This document shows, one piece after another, positions 6,847 to 15,000 of a stretch of 41,948 bases of DNA; position 1 is the stretch's first letter; each line of letters begins with the position of its first letter. The notes beneath the pieces are model-generated. The model was not told the DNA's origin, did no database searches, and saw nothing but the letters and a program-made list of their open reading frames with translations. Position numbers and translations under genes: made by a program. This DNA is from Rhizobium sp. 18065 (GTDB lineage Bacteria > Pseudomonadota > Alphaproteobacteria > Rhizobiales > Rhizobiaceae), in assembly GCF_902706095.1 (NCBI RefSeq), contig NZ_CACSJP010000017.1:1-41948 (forward strand), in the 5' to 3' direction.

Positions 6847-6865
6847 TCTCATATCTCCGTTTGGA
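6847..6865 (-). promoter_or_regulatory. Recurrent 19-bp motif (candidate phage promoter) before ardA
   Basis: TCCAAACGGAGATATGAGA on the minus strand, ending two bases before the ardA ATG. The GGAG inside it probably doubles as ribosome site, so part of the conservation here may reflect translation. Confidence 0.45.
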
Positions 6866-6879
6866 ATGGTCCGCATAAA

Positions 6880-6899
6880 GGCAAGCCCGCAGACTTGCC
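6880..6899 (-). terminator. Stem-loop between clamp gene and ardA (weak terminator)
   Basis: GGCAAG and CTTGCC flank an 8-base loop (RNA sense GGCAAG-TCTGCGGG-CTTGCC), followed by TTTATGC. The U-tract is short, so it may attenuate rather than fully terminate transcription coming from the clamp gene. Confidence 0.45.
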
Positions 6900-6909
6900 C
6901 TTAGATTGA

Positions 6910-7563
6910 TCATTCAGCGGCCATCAAAGCCTGTTCAGGTTGTGCATCAAGCCAGCTCGGCAGGGTGACGTCTTGGGGTCCGCGAATAGGCATCAAGACG
7001 CCGAAAATGTGGGAAGCATTGAGAAACTGGACTAGCGCTGGCATGTCGGAAGCGCCGGTAACTCGGAAGGCGGCGTCTTTTTGGCCGCGTAGCTTGCCGA
7101 TCTCTTGCGCGGCCTTTGCGAAGTCCTGCAAATAGGCCGGATTAAACCAAGGTGCGCCAGCATCGGCCGGGGTCGGGATGACGCGGCGATAGTCCGGAAA
7201 AGTGCCGTCAACAATCGCGCGGTGCTGGATTGCGACCGGGCGTCGTTCGTCAGGATCGCCCGCCAAGACCCGCACCTCACCGTGACCATGGATTTCCAAG
7301 GAACGCGGGTGGTTCTCGCCACGGGCGGCGCATTTGGTGGCGGCTAGCGTTGCCTTGTCGAGCGCCACAATCACGCCGTCTAGCGTTGTCGTGCCGGTCT
7401 CGTCATGGGCTATCATCAGGCGGTGGCCGTCCGTTGCCACCATGTAGACCCCGGCGACCGGATGCGCATGGATGAAAACGCCTTTGAGGTAGTAGCGTGT
7501 TTCTTCCGTCGAAACGAACCCGGCGACGATGCGGAAAAGATCCGCGTTGACTGTTGCGGTCAT
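6910..7563 (-). CDS. Two-domain DNA sliding clamp (DnaN/beta-clamp) homologue
   Basis: A 217-residue protein homologous to the last two of the three domains of bacterial DnaN. RYYLKGVFIH (23-32) matches the start of beta-clamp domain II; VATDGHRL (42-49) and VDGTFPDYRRVIP (118-130) are highly characteristic DnaN motifs; VLMPIR (189-194) matches the C-terminal MPMRL. Domain I (about 120 residues) is absent. The start at 7563 is fixed by an AGGGA ribosome site. The partner-binding pocket of DnaN lies between domains II and III, so clamp binding could survive. T7 itself uses host thioredoxin and has no clamp. This product could be a processivity factor, a competitor of the host clamp, or a decoy. 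Homology is clear; function is inference. Confidence 0.88.
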   Translation of the reverse strand: MTATVNADLFRIVAGFVSTEETRYYLKGVFIHAHPVAGVYMVATDGHRLMIAHDETGTTTLDGVIVALDKATLAATKCAARGENHPRSLEIHGHGEVRVLAGDPDERRPVAIQHRAIVDGTFPDYRRVIPTPADAGAPWFNPAYLQDFAKAAQEIGKLRGQKDAAFRVTGASDMPALVQFLNASHIFGVLMPIRGPQDVTLPSWLDAQPEQALMAAE

Positions 7564-7582
7564 GCTCAAATCCCTATGGGTA
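7564..7582 (-). promoter_or_regulatory. Recurrent 19-bp motif (candidate phage promoter) before clamp gene
   Basis: TACCCATAGGGATTTGAGC on the minus strand, touching the clamp ATG. GACTACCCATAGGGA closely resembles the T7 promoter core GACTCACTATAGGGA. AGGGA is also the ribosome site, so two functions may overlap. Confidence 0.5.
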
Positions 7583-7600
7583 GTCGGCGAAATTGCCGCA

Positions 7601-7630
7601 TAACCGCCTATGGATGGCCCAAGGCGGTTA
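7601..7630 (-). other. Perfect 9-bp stem-loop upstream of clamp gene
   Basis: TAACCGCCT and AGGCGGTTA are perfect inverted copies separated by 12 bases, between the 41-residue membrane peptide and the clamp gene. There is no U-tract. It could be an mRNA processing or stability element. Confidence 0.5.
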
Positions 7631-7640
7631 GACTGGAATT

Positions 7641-7766
7641 TCAGACGGGAAGGGCGGCAGAGATGGCCCAAAGCCACGCACAAAGCGTGGCGGTGGATAT
7701 TATGAGAGCCACCAGCCTCATGAACTCTATTATGCATTGCACTTGGATTGGCATGTGGTCGATCAT
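7641..7766 (-). CDS. Small single-span membrane protein (41 aa)
   Basis: Starts ATG at 7766 (AGGA eight bases upstream) and ends TGA at 7641. Sequence begins MIDHMPIQVQCIIEFMRLVA; the rest (LIISTATLCAWLWAISAALP) is a continuous hydrophobic segment, so one transmembrane helix is likely. A recurrent-motif copy lies directly upstream. No family recognised. Small early membrane peptides in T7-like phages often interfere with host functions, but that is analogy only. Confidence 0.55.
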   Translation of the reverse strand: MIDHMPIQVQCIIEFMRLVALIISTATLCAWLWAISAALPV

Positions 7767-7785
7767 CGTCATATTCCTATTTGAT
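7767..7785 (-). promoter_or_regulatory. Recurrent 19-bp motif (candidate phage promoter) before 41-aa gene
   Basis: ATCAAATAGGAATATGACG on the minus strand; it keeps the ATAGG and ATATGAC parts of the consensus but has a weaker left half. Its AGGA serves as ribosome site of the 41-residue gene. Confidence 0.45.
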
Positions 7786-7804
7786 ATTGAGTTGTGCGGA
7801 AAGG

Positions 7805-8059
7805 TTAGGCGTTGCTGGAAAGGTGCGCGGTTTCGCCGGGAAGGCGTGTGTAGTGGAAGGCCATGCCGTACATGGTCGCCAGAACGCGGCGGACCTTGTC
7901 AGAGACCGGTCGCGACCGGCCAAGCTTGTCGATTGCCTCACAGTCTGTCAGGTCGCCGTCTTTCGAAAACCAGACAGAATGCTTCATGGTCGAGACGTTC
8001 GAATTTACGTAGACCTTGTGGGCCACGATTGATCCGTCTGGAAATCGGTGGGCTTGCAT
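7805..8059 (-). CDS. First early gene, hypothetical protein (84 aa)
   Basis: Begins MQAHRFPDGSIVAHKVYVNS. Good ribosome site AGGAG with an 8-base spacer. It is the first gene after the 1.5-kb non-coding region, the position of T7 gene 0.3 and its neighbours, so it should be expressed first on infection. The protein is soluble and mixed alpha/beta, with a basic helix (DKVRRVLATMYGMAFHYTRL). No domain recognised. Confidence 0.75.
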   Translation of the reverse strand: MQAHRFPDGSIVAHKVYVNSNVSTMKHSVWFSKDGDLTDCEAIDKLGRSRPVSDKVRRVLATMYGMAFHYTRLPGETAHLSSNA

Positions 8060-8061
8060 TG

Positions 8062-8080
8062 TGTCAATCTCCTATGTGGG
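8062..8080 (-). promoter_or_regulatory. Recurrent 19-bp motif (candidate phage promoter) before first early gene
   Basis: CCCACATAGGAGATTGACA on the minus strand. ACTCCCACATAGGAGA resembles T7 ACTCACTATAGGGAGA. It overlaps the ribosome site of the 84-residue gene. Confidence 0.5.
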
Positions 8081-8268
8081 AGTGAGAGGTTGAAAGGTTT
8101 GCCAATCGCCCGCCGTTGGGAGAGCGATAAGCCAGCCTTTCGGGCTGAATTTGTCATGGGGTTGTTTCCCCTTATCCGACCCTTGCGGGTTGCCGTGGTC
8201 GCACGACACTTAGCGGCGGGTACGCCTAGACAGAGGCGGGAACCTATTTTTAAGCCGGTCCCATGCCG

Positions 8269-8293
8269 GGCAGTCTGAGAAAGGCCGACTGCC
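8269..8293. other. 7-bp stem-loop in the early leader
   Basis: GGCAGTC and GACTGCC are perfect inverted copies around an 11-base loop. It belongs to a group of small hairpins between the candidate host promoter and the first early gene; a shorter one (ACGGT/ACCGT) follows at 8320-8334. Confidence 0.4.
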
Positions 8294-8621
8294 AAGCCTT
8301 GTGTTTGTCCTTGCGCAACACGGTTAGAGACCGTTTCGACCCGTTCAGGTCACATGGCGCAAAGCCTTCGTTATTCGGTTGTCAAAGAACGCAAGCCGTA
8401 AGGGCTTGATAGTCAATTCGTGCGGTTCCGGTCTTACAAACCAAGCAGAACAAAATCCGCTTGCGTCGCCGTGTCCGATCCCGTCTCCCGGTTCAGTGTC
8501 CGGTTTCAGCGGCTATGAATTGAGATGCCGCACCCCCTTCTCTTAACGGTTAGGACGCCGTCCGGTTGTTTTTTACCCTAGGGGCCAGCAATCGTTGCGC
8601 TGGTCGTTTCCGATGGGTGGA

Positions 8622-8651
8622 TTTATAGGCTGATTTGATTTTGCATGTAAA
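8622..8651 (-). promoter_or_regulatory. Candidate host sigma70-type early promoter
   Basis: Minus strand: TTTACA (8651-8646), 18-bp spacer, TATAAA (8627-8622). It points toward the early genes, 560 bp upstream of the first one, comparable to the T7 A1 promoter layout. It is the best host-type promoter I could find in this region, identified by eye only. Confidence 0.45.
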
Positions 8652-8687
8652 TATGAAATCGAGAAAATGGACAGATAAAATGATAAG

Positions 8688-8733
8688 CTATTGTTTTAAC
8701 ATGCATAAATCTATCATTCGTGTTTAACAATAG
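8688..8733. repeat. Inverted repeat with ATGCATA direct repeats (candidate operator region)
   Basis: CTATTGTT (8688-8695) and AACAATAG (8726-8733) form an 8-bp dyad with additional AACA/TGTT pairing inside. The palindrome-containing word ATGCATA occurs at 8701, 8741 and 8767 nearby. This cluster surrounds a second possible host promoter (TTGTTA, 17 bp, TATGCA at 8730-8702, minus strand). Such clustering next to early promoters suits a repressor binding region. Confidence 0.45.
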
Positions 8734-8950
8734 CCCCTACATGCATAGATGATAGCGAGATAGCCCATGCATAGCCTTATGCCCGGCAAGCCGATCAGCC
8801 TAGCCATTGGGTCGGGGCAGGGCGTGCGGCTGGTCTTGGGAAGGCGTCGAGATGGCGTTGAGCTACTGCGAAAGAATCTTGCGCGGTCACGCAACAATAT
8901 TACGTGAAAGCGAACAGATGAGAGCAGGTGTATGAATGTAATAACATAAC

Positions 8951-8964
8951 GTTCATGGTTGAAC
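8951..8964. promoter_or_regulatory. Short perfect inverted repeat GTTCA-N4-TGAAC
   Basis: GTTCATGGTTGAAC is a perfect 5-bp dyad with a 4-base centre in an AT-rich segment of the non-coding region. It could be a regulator binding site; there is no further support. Confidence 0.3.
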
Positions 8965-9245
8965 AGTAATCAGATTATGGAACTGAAAACGAATAGATAG
9001 CCATGATCAGCCATCAAAGGAACAATGCATTTCCCAACATGCCCGCATTTGCAGGGTGATAGCGTGGGAATGTGCCCCTGCTATGTGCCCTAGGCCAGCG
9101 GACGGCCCGCTTTGAGCCAGTCAGAAGGCAGTGCGGCTCGCGTTCATTACACCGCGCGTAGGGGGTGCACGGGGGAAACTGCGCGCGCCTTGTCAGAGAT
9201 ATCCCCTCGAATATGTGCCACCCAAAATATAGCCGGGGTGATCCT

Positions 9246-9610
9246 ACCGCAGCCCCTTAGGCCATAGCTCGCCGCTGGCGCGCTGCAGACCCCAAGACCC
9301 TGTAGACCCATGATCATTGGTCAGGCCCAGGAATAGCCGGGGGAGGGCCGAATGCATGGCTCTAGGCGGGCAGGGGACAGGCCGATCTCACCGCAGCCCC
9401 TTAGGAGCATGGGTCTTCATGGTCTATCCCCTCCACCACCATGGTCTAAGGCTGGTCTTACATCAGCCCCTTAGGATAGCAGTAGGACTGCTTAGGACGG
9501 TCTATGGGTTGGTCATGGCCTAGGGCTTCTGCCTAGGTCCAGCCTACCGCACCGCTTTAAGCTACTGCCTACTGCTCTATCCTAAGGTATATATCCTAGA
9601 GCCTCTAAGG
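9246..9610. repeat. Array of short CTTAGG/CCTAGG/CCTAAGG repeats near the concatemer junction
   Basis: CAGCCCCTTAGG occurs three times (9250-9261, 9394-9405, 9464-9475; the first two share a 16-bp ACCGCAGCCCCTTAGG). CTTAGG occurs again at 9491, CCTAGG at 9519 and 9532, CCTAAGG at 9581, CCTAGAG at 9595 and CTAAGG at 9605. T7 carries arrays of CCTAAAG beside its terminal repeats; the likeness in word and position suggests the same kind of end region. Confidence 0.65.
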
Positions 9611-9626
9611 CGTGGGGTAATTAATT
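9607..9626 (-). repeat. 20-bp repeat element, copy C (over terminase stop codon)
   Basis: AATTAATTACCCCACGCCTT on the minus strand. The terminase TAA lies inside it. Here the preceding GTGGGG makes an extended near-perfect palindrome around AATTAATT. Identical copies are at 29022-29041 and 38992-39011. Confidence 0.8.
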
Positions 9627-11381
9627 CCCCACCATATTCCCGTTCCCCTTGCGCCCGGCGAAGAATGCATCCAGATCGCTCTTGATGATCAGGGGGCCGT
9701 CCTCACAGATCTCATCGATCATGGCCATCAACTCCTCATCAGCGGCGTCTGCTGCGGCCTTCTGCTGGTCTACCTCCATCTGGGCGAGCCAGTAGCCCAC
9801 GGCCATCTCAAGCGCGTCCAGGCGGTCGTCATGACCCAAGCAGCCACGATCCTTCGTGATGCGGGTCATCTGGTAGAAGAGAGAGTACTCAGGGCCATGC
9901 TCTTCGCTGTCGAGCAGATCCTTCTGGACGACGGCCATATCGACCACCAGACGATGCTGCTGGATGACAGGCTCAAGCGTGCCGATGATGCGGGTCTCCT
10001 TCTGCCCATGCGCGCGGGCTTCCTCGACCGAGACCGGCCAGATGCGCGTGAGGTAGGGCTTGAGGAGGGCGCCGAACATGCCATCGCCGAAGTTGCTTTC
10101 GATGATGATGGAGTTGACCGAATGCTCTTTGGCGATCTGCGCCAGCTTGGTCAGGTTCTCATCGGTGTAGCCTCCCCGGAAACCGCCAGAGGCGATCAGG
10201 AAGAGGCGCCCGTGAAGCATCTTGACGACTGCATAGGCCGTCTCGTCCGCACCGCGTCCAGAGGGGTCTATGGCCATGACGGCGCCCTGATAGGCGAGGA
10301 ACTTCTCGTCAACGAAGATCGGACCCCAGAAGTGGTCGCCGCTGAAGCCAACGCTCTGAAGGCTGTCCAAAGCCGACCTGGGGTCCTTGCCCCACGCCAG
10401 AGACGCCGGGCCACGCTTGGGGTCGAGCCCCATGATGACCAAGTCTTCCAGCTTCAGCGGGTACTTGCCGCCATCTGCGAGCGTTGTGTCGAGCTGGAAC
10501 TGGAGGCGGAAGGTGGACTTGCCGAGCTTCAGCTCCTTGTCGAGCAGCACCGCGTCATCGAAACGCTCGGGGTCGACCGGAGTGCCGGGCTTCGCACCCT
10601 TGGCGATCATGTCCAGCACGAACGGGGCGAGGTTGCCCTTGTAGTTACTGACGTCTGCCGGTACGCGCGCTGGCCAGATTCGGAGCTTGTATCCGCGTTC
10701 CTTGACCATCACGTTGTAGAGGCTCATCTCGGTCTGAGGCGTGCCCAGGAAGACGACACGCGACGTTGGGAGAGGCTTCAGGACGTTGTCGAACTCCTTG
10801 ACCAGCTCGGCCAAACGCTCGCGCATGACCACCGTGAAGCTGTTCTTGGGCACTTCCACGTCGTCGGCGATGATGAGGTCTGCGCGCGATCCGGTGAGCT
10901 GGCCGTTGATGCCAACTGACTTCACGCTTGGGCTGTCGGCGGGGATCGCCGGGCCAACGTCGAACGCCTTGACGCTCTCACGCTGCTTGCGGGTCTTGTC
11001 CGGCTTCAGGTGCGCGAAGCACGGCATCTCTGCAATGAGGCGCTGCACGAAGGTCGAGAAGCTATATGCGCGGTCGCCGTTAGCGGAGACGACCATGACC
11101 TTGATTTGGGGGGCGCTGTCCAATGCCCACAAGACGAATGCTGCGGTGACGAATGATTTGCCGACCCCACGGAACGCCTGAAGGATCATGTCCTTCGGCC
11201 CGAACTGGAGGAACTGGGCCATGTCCCGCTGCGTGCGGGTAGCCTTGGGGAAGCCGAGATGCTTCAGGACTTTCTCAAGGAGCGTCGAAAAGAGGGGCCA
11301 CTGACCCTTCCCTTTGCGCAGCTCCCGAATTTGTCTGAGGTGTTTCTCGGCCTCCTGTTGAGTAATGAATGGTTGATCCAT
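9621..11381 (-). CDS. Terminase large subunit (T7 gp19-like)
   Basis: A 586-residue packaging motor, the usual length for T7-type TerL. Walker A-like FRGVGKSF is near residue 69, Walker B LIIADDVEV near 171, and the RNase H-like nuclease start AIDPSGRGADETAYAVV near 374. It translocates DNA into the prohead and cuts concatemers. The start at 11381 is supported by an in-frame stop a few codons upstream; the ribosome site is weak. A 92-bp gap with a hairpin and a recurrent-motif copy separates it from the small subunit. The C-terminal stop lies within the 20-bp repeat. Confidence 0.96.
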   Translation of the reverse strand: MDQPFITQQEAEKHLRQIRELRKGKGQWPLFSTLLEKVLKHLGFPKATRTQRDMAQFLQFGPKDMILQAFRGVGKSFVTAAFVLWALDSAPQIKVMVVSANGDRAYSFSTFVQRLIAEMPCFAHLKPDKTRKQRESVKAFDVGPAIPADSPSVKSVGINGQLTGSRADLIIADDVEVPKNSFTVVMRERLAELVKEFDNVLKPLPTSRVVFLGTPQTEMSLYNVMVKERGYKLRIWPARVPADVSNYKGNLAPFVLDMIAKGAKPGTPVDPERFDDAVLLDKELKLGKSTFRLQFQLDTTLADGGKYPLKLEDLVIMGLDPKRGPASLAWGKDPRSALDSLQSVGFSGDHFWGPIFVDEKFLAYQGAVMAIDPSGRGADETAYAVVKMLHGRLFLIASGGFRGGYTDENLTKLAQIAKEHSVNSIIIESNFGDGMFGALLKPYLTRIWPVSVEEARAHGQKETRIIGTLEPVIQQHRLVVDMAVVQKDLLDSEEHGPEYSLFYQMTRITKDRGCLGHDDRLDALEMAVGYWLAQMEVDQQKAAADAADEELMAMIDEICEDGPLIIKSDLDAFFAGRKGNGNMVGN

Positions 11382-11415
11382 GCGCTTTCGCCTGACGTTG
11401 GCTCAGGGCGCACGT

Positions 11416-11434
11416 TCTCACATTCGGATATGGG
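11416..11434 (-). promoter_or_regulatory. Recurrent 19-bp motif (candidate phage promoter) before large terminase
   Basis: CCCATATCCGAATGTGAGA on the minus strand, in the small gap between the terminase genes. It overlaps a hairpin (ATGGGA-TTG-TCCCAT, 11430-11444). Because the motif is partly palindromic, it also matches on the plus strand. Confidence 0.4.
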
Positions 11435-11473
11435 ATTGTCCCATCCAAACAGAACGCGCGCCTGTGGCCTTGA

Positions 11474-11737
11474 TTACTGGAAGGTCTTCAGTGCTTCTTC
11501 GAAAGCATCTTCATCGTCGCCGATATCAGGCAGCTTTGCGCCGGTCAGGACCGAGCCATCAGGGCTCTCGGGGTCGATGAGGCGGCTCACGCCGTTGTCC
11601 TTGAGGAACTTTGCCGCGACAGCGAGATCGGCTGCGGTGGCTTCACCTGCGGCAATGCGTGTGGCCAGGGCCGAAGCCAGGGCGTCATGCAGTTGTTCCA
11701 TTGCCTCGCTTGAGGCTTTCTTGCTCTTGCGTGCCAT
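11474..11737 (-). CDS. Terminase small subunit (T7 gp18-like)
   Basis: An 87-residue, helical, acidic C-terminal protein directly before the large terminase, the T7 gp18 position and size (T7: 89 aa). A basic N-terminus (MARKSKKASSEAMEQ) precedes LHDALASALATRI and ADLAVAAKFLKDNGVSRLID. It recognises phage DNA ends and recruits TerL. The ATG overlaps the TAA of the upstream gene (TAATG). Confidence 0.85.
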   Translation of the reverse strand: MARKSKKASSEAMEQLHDALASALATRIAAGEATAADLAVAAKFLKDNGVSRLIDPESPDGSVLTGAKLPDIGDDEDAFEEALKTFQ

Positions 11738-12015
11738 TAGAGTACCTTGTCGATGTTCTGGATGATCCAGCCGAGCCCACTGACCACGATGGTCACGAGC
11801 GCGGAGATCAATGCGATCTGGGATTTGCGGATGCGTTCCTGAGTTTCCAGCTCCACGATCCGCTTCTCATGCTCTTCGATCTTCTTTCCGTAGTCGCCGA
11901 GGTAGGTGAGCGCTTGGCCCACCATCCCCTTCAGCTCGCCAACGGAGAGTGCCAGCTCGAAGATTGCAGATGGCCGGGGCCGCTGCGTGTCTGGCGTTCT
12001 GTTGTCGATTGTCAT
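11737..12015 (-). CDS. XhlA/holin-like coiled-coil protein with C-terminal membrane helix
   Basis: A 92-residue protein. Residues about 38-66 form a charged coiled coil (YGKKIEEHEKRIVELETQER), followed by one transmembrane segment (ALISALVTIVVSGLGWIIQ) and a short C-terminus. The layout fits haemolysin XhlA-type proteins and corresponds to the T7 gene 17.5 holin position, after the last internal virion gene and before small terminase. ATGA overlap with the upstream gene. A lysis role is likely but inferred; a second holin-like protein lies in the 36-kb cassette. Confidence 0.65.
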   Translation of the reverse strand: MTIDNRTPDTQRPRPSAIFELALSVGELKGMVGQALTYLGDYGKKIEEHEKRIVELETQERIRKSQIALISALVTIVVSGLGWIIQNIDKVL

Positions 12016-15000
12016 CTTGCTTGTCTCACGACTGTCCCGTCTGTATCTGCGGGGGTCATTCCTAGGAGGGCGTTGGTGGCCTGAAGCAGTCCCATGGTGC
12101 GCAGGAACGGCGTCAGGTCGCGGAAGAGACGGAACTCTGTCTGATCCATCTCTTGGTCTGTGCGGGTCGCGGCTGCGGCCATGCCTTCAGCCAGCTTGCG
12201 CAGGTCGTTGATGTTCTTGAAGGCGGGTGAGCCCGAGACCAGATCCGACCCAAGTCCAGAGCTTCGGGTATTGGTGAAGACCCGCATATCTTCCCCGGCC
12301 GGAATGCTGGCCCCAGCAAGCACGGTGTCGATGATCATAGGGAAGACCGACGAGAACGCGCTACGCTGGAAGCCACCGGCTAAGATCCCGGTTGGCGACA
12401 GGCGCTCCTCAAGGAACTCCTCACGGTCATCACGACCGAAGGCGTTGAGGTACTGCTGGACCGAGTAGATCATGCTGCCCCACAACGAAGTGACGAGCAG
12501 TGCCTTGGCCATGTAGGTCGGCCCCAGCTTCAGCCCGCCCACGGTGTTCACGGCCATGGCGTTGAACATGTAGGACTTGAACTGCATGACCAGACCGACG
12601 ACCGGGCCGCTCATCCATTTGCGGAGGGCGTTGGGCGAGGGCTCAAGCACGGTCTTGTTGATCTCCCTGCGCACGATCCCGAGGAACTTGTCGTAGGCTT
12701 CAGCCTGGGCGGGGGACAACTTGCGCTGCTTCTCGCTGTTCCATTTGCGGATCAAGCCTTCCTTGGTCAGGTCCATCTTCCCGGCGACCATTCGGATATC
12801 GGCAAGGGTGCGCTCATCGAGACCGAACTCGTTCAACCACTTCTGGCTGACCTTGGCCCGGCCCGTGGCAACATCCACGAACTTCTGGGAGATTGCCCTT
12901 GCGGACATGGTCTGAAGGAAGTCCGTCACCGGGTTCATACCGCCGATGTTGGCTGTCAGGTTGGACATGGTCGAGGTCTTGGCCTGAACGCGGGCGAGAA
13001 ACTTGGTCGTGCGGTCGGCATCGAACAGTTCGCCGTCGACATTCATATCCTCGTGGGTCACGAACATGCGCTTGTCTGTGGTGCGGAAACCGACCCCCAG
13101 CTCGGACTGAACCTCGCGGAACAGGGCATCAGCTTCAGATCCACCGCGCTTGAACACGTCGATGAAGTCCCGCATACGCGAGGTCCTGACGAGGTTCCTC
13201 ACGCCGTAGCGCAAGGCAATCACGGGGAGGTCGCCCACGTTGGCGATACCGCTTTGCTGCATGAACCGGACGAAGGCCAGGTCCTTCAGAATGCGGACGG
13301 TGAGCTTGGCCTTCATGCTCATGTCTGGGAAGATCTCCTTGCCCATGAGCTTGTCAGCTTGGAACGACAGCTCGACGCGCGCCTCATCCAGACCGGACTT
13401 GGTCACGCCCGGCTCAAGGCCACCTTCACGCTTCATCCGGTCGAAGTTTGTCAGCTCTTCGATCTGGGTGCGCAGCTCGGCTTCCGACCGATAGCCCGCC
13501 TTGTGCAGAGCAATGTGCCGGTTGATCGCGGTCGCATAGTCCTCATAGTTGTCGCGGGCCGACCGGCGCGTGAGGTCACGCAGAGAAGTGGCATAGTCGC
13601 GAGCGTTGTGCAGGTCCTTATACATGGACGGAATGAAGGGCTCTTCGCGCTCCATCACAGCCCGGCGCCGGAAGTTGTTCGGGCCGGTCTTCAGCTTGTA
13701 GCCGAACGCCTCAAGAAACTCTTCGATCTCATCGATCTTGGCCCCGGCATCGGTCAGCATCTCGCGCAGAGCCACTTCGCTCTCGCCAGACAGCGCCGCC
13801 AGCTTGGGCGGGGCAGAGCCGTCCACCTTGGTCGCCATGACCGTGTCAACGAAGCGCTGGGCTAGCCTTGTGACCTTGGCATCACGCGCAGCTTCAGCCG
13901 CCTTGCGTGCTTTCGGACCACCGGGCAGGGCATCCATCCGCTTATAGAGGTCCGGCTGGGCACGCAGGAAGGCTTGCTTCACGACGTCCGTGAGCCCGTC
14001 CATACCGATCTTGTCGACCACCTCAGAGACTTCCTTGCGTCGATAGATCATCGGCACGTAGTTGTCGTCACGCTCGACCTTCTGAGCCCACTCGGCGCCG
14101 GATGCCTTGGCCTCGTCCAGCTTCTTTCCATAGCCCTCGCTTCGATACCAATCAGCCATCTTCTGGATCGGGCTGTCGGGGTCTGCCGTGTGCGGATGCT
14201 CAAGAGCAATGGCCACACGATAGTCGAACTCTTGCTCCAGCTCGGACTGCTTGAGGACCTTCTTGACGCCGGTATAGCCTTGGCTCTCGGCCCACTGGTC
14301 GAAGTTGGACTGAAAGGCACGCTGCCCGTTGGCCTTGTCGGTACGGGTCAGACGCTCATTGACCTCCCACGCGCTCTCTGCCCCACGCATCCTGTTACCA
14401 CCCGATCCGGTCAGATCTGGCATGATGCGCTTGTAGAGATCCGCAACGCCCGATCCTGCCTTGGTGCGCAGAAGAACGTCCGAGGACAGGAAGCCCGGCG
14501 TCAGCCAATCGGCAGCACGCTCAAGGCCAGTCCGCACATCGGCGTTCGGCGTTGGATTTCGGGCCGCACCGACTGAGCTATCCTTGGGACGCAGGAAGTT
14601 TTGAGCGGCGGGGTCGAGCTTATAGCCCATGGCTTCAGCCTTGTCCGCAAGCATGTTGCGTGCCTTGTTCCCGAATGCTGCCGATGCTTCGGCCATGTCG
14701 TCGGAGACCTCAGCCCCACGGACGAACGACCCGATCCCGGCGCCAAGCGCCACGCCGGTCAAGGCATTCATCGCGAAGTCATCCACACCGAAGTTTGGGT
14801 CGACCTGGGCCTGAATACCTGAGGCGATTGTCGCATCACTGAGACCGATGATCCCGGCTTCAGCCATCCGCGTGACCCGGCTTGCCGCTGTCGCTGCGCG
14901 AAGGGCGTTGGACGTCATCACGACCCCCTTGCCGACGAAGCCACCGGCCACCAGAGAGACAGGGTCGAGGATGTTCGTAGCGAATGCCGCAGCGATGGCC

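Larger units (their letters stand above)
8081..9606. other. 1.5-kb gene-free region (leader, host promoters, probable virion-end region)
   Basis: I find no credible coding frame here on either strand; short frames lack ribosome sites. It holds small hairpins (8269-8293, 8320-8334, 8392-8408), host-type promoter candidates, an AT-rich block with inverted repeats (about 8630-9000), and an array of CTTAGG/CCTAGG repeats (9246-9610). It lies between the terminase gene (last late gene) and the first early gene, where T7-like phages have their terminal repeats and early promoters. The physical ends are therefore expected here, inferred from synteny. Confidence 0.7.

Noticed and set aside
8005..8295. 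Minus-strand frame of 96 codons (or 50 from 8157) before the first early gene
   Set aside because: It overlaps the start of the well-supported 84-residue gene and the promoter motif, and the translation looks random. An AGGGG before 8157 is part of a small hairpin. Not enough for a gene.
8980..8994. GAAC-N7-GAAT, close to the alphaproteobacterial LexA box GAAC-N7-GAAC
   Set aside because: One mismatch in a short pattern, a single occurrence, and not placed over a promoter. Chance is likely, although SOS control of a prophage would make sense.
9196..9221. CACATA...GGGATATC split version of the promoter motif in the non-coding region
   Set aside because: Contains about 6 extra bases between halves; not a valid spacing compared with other copies.
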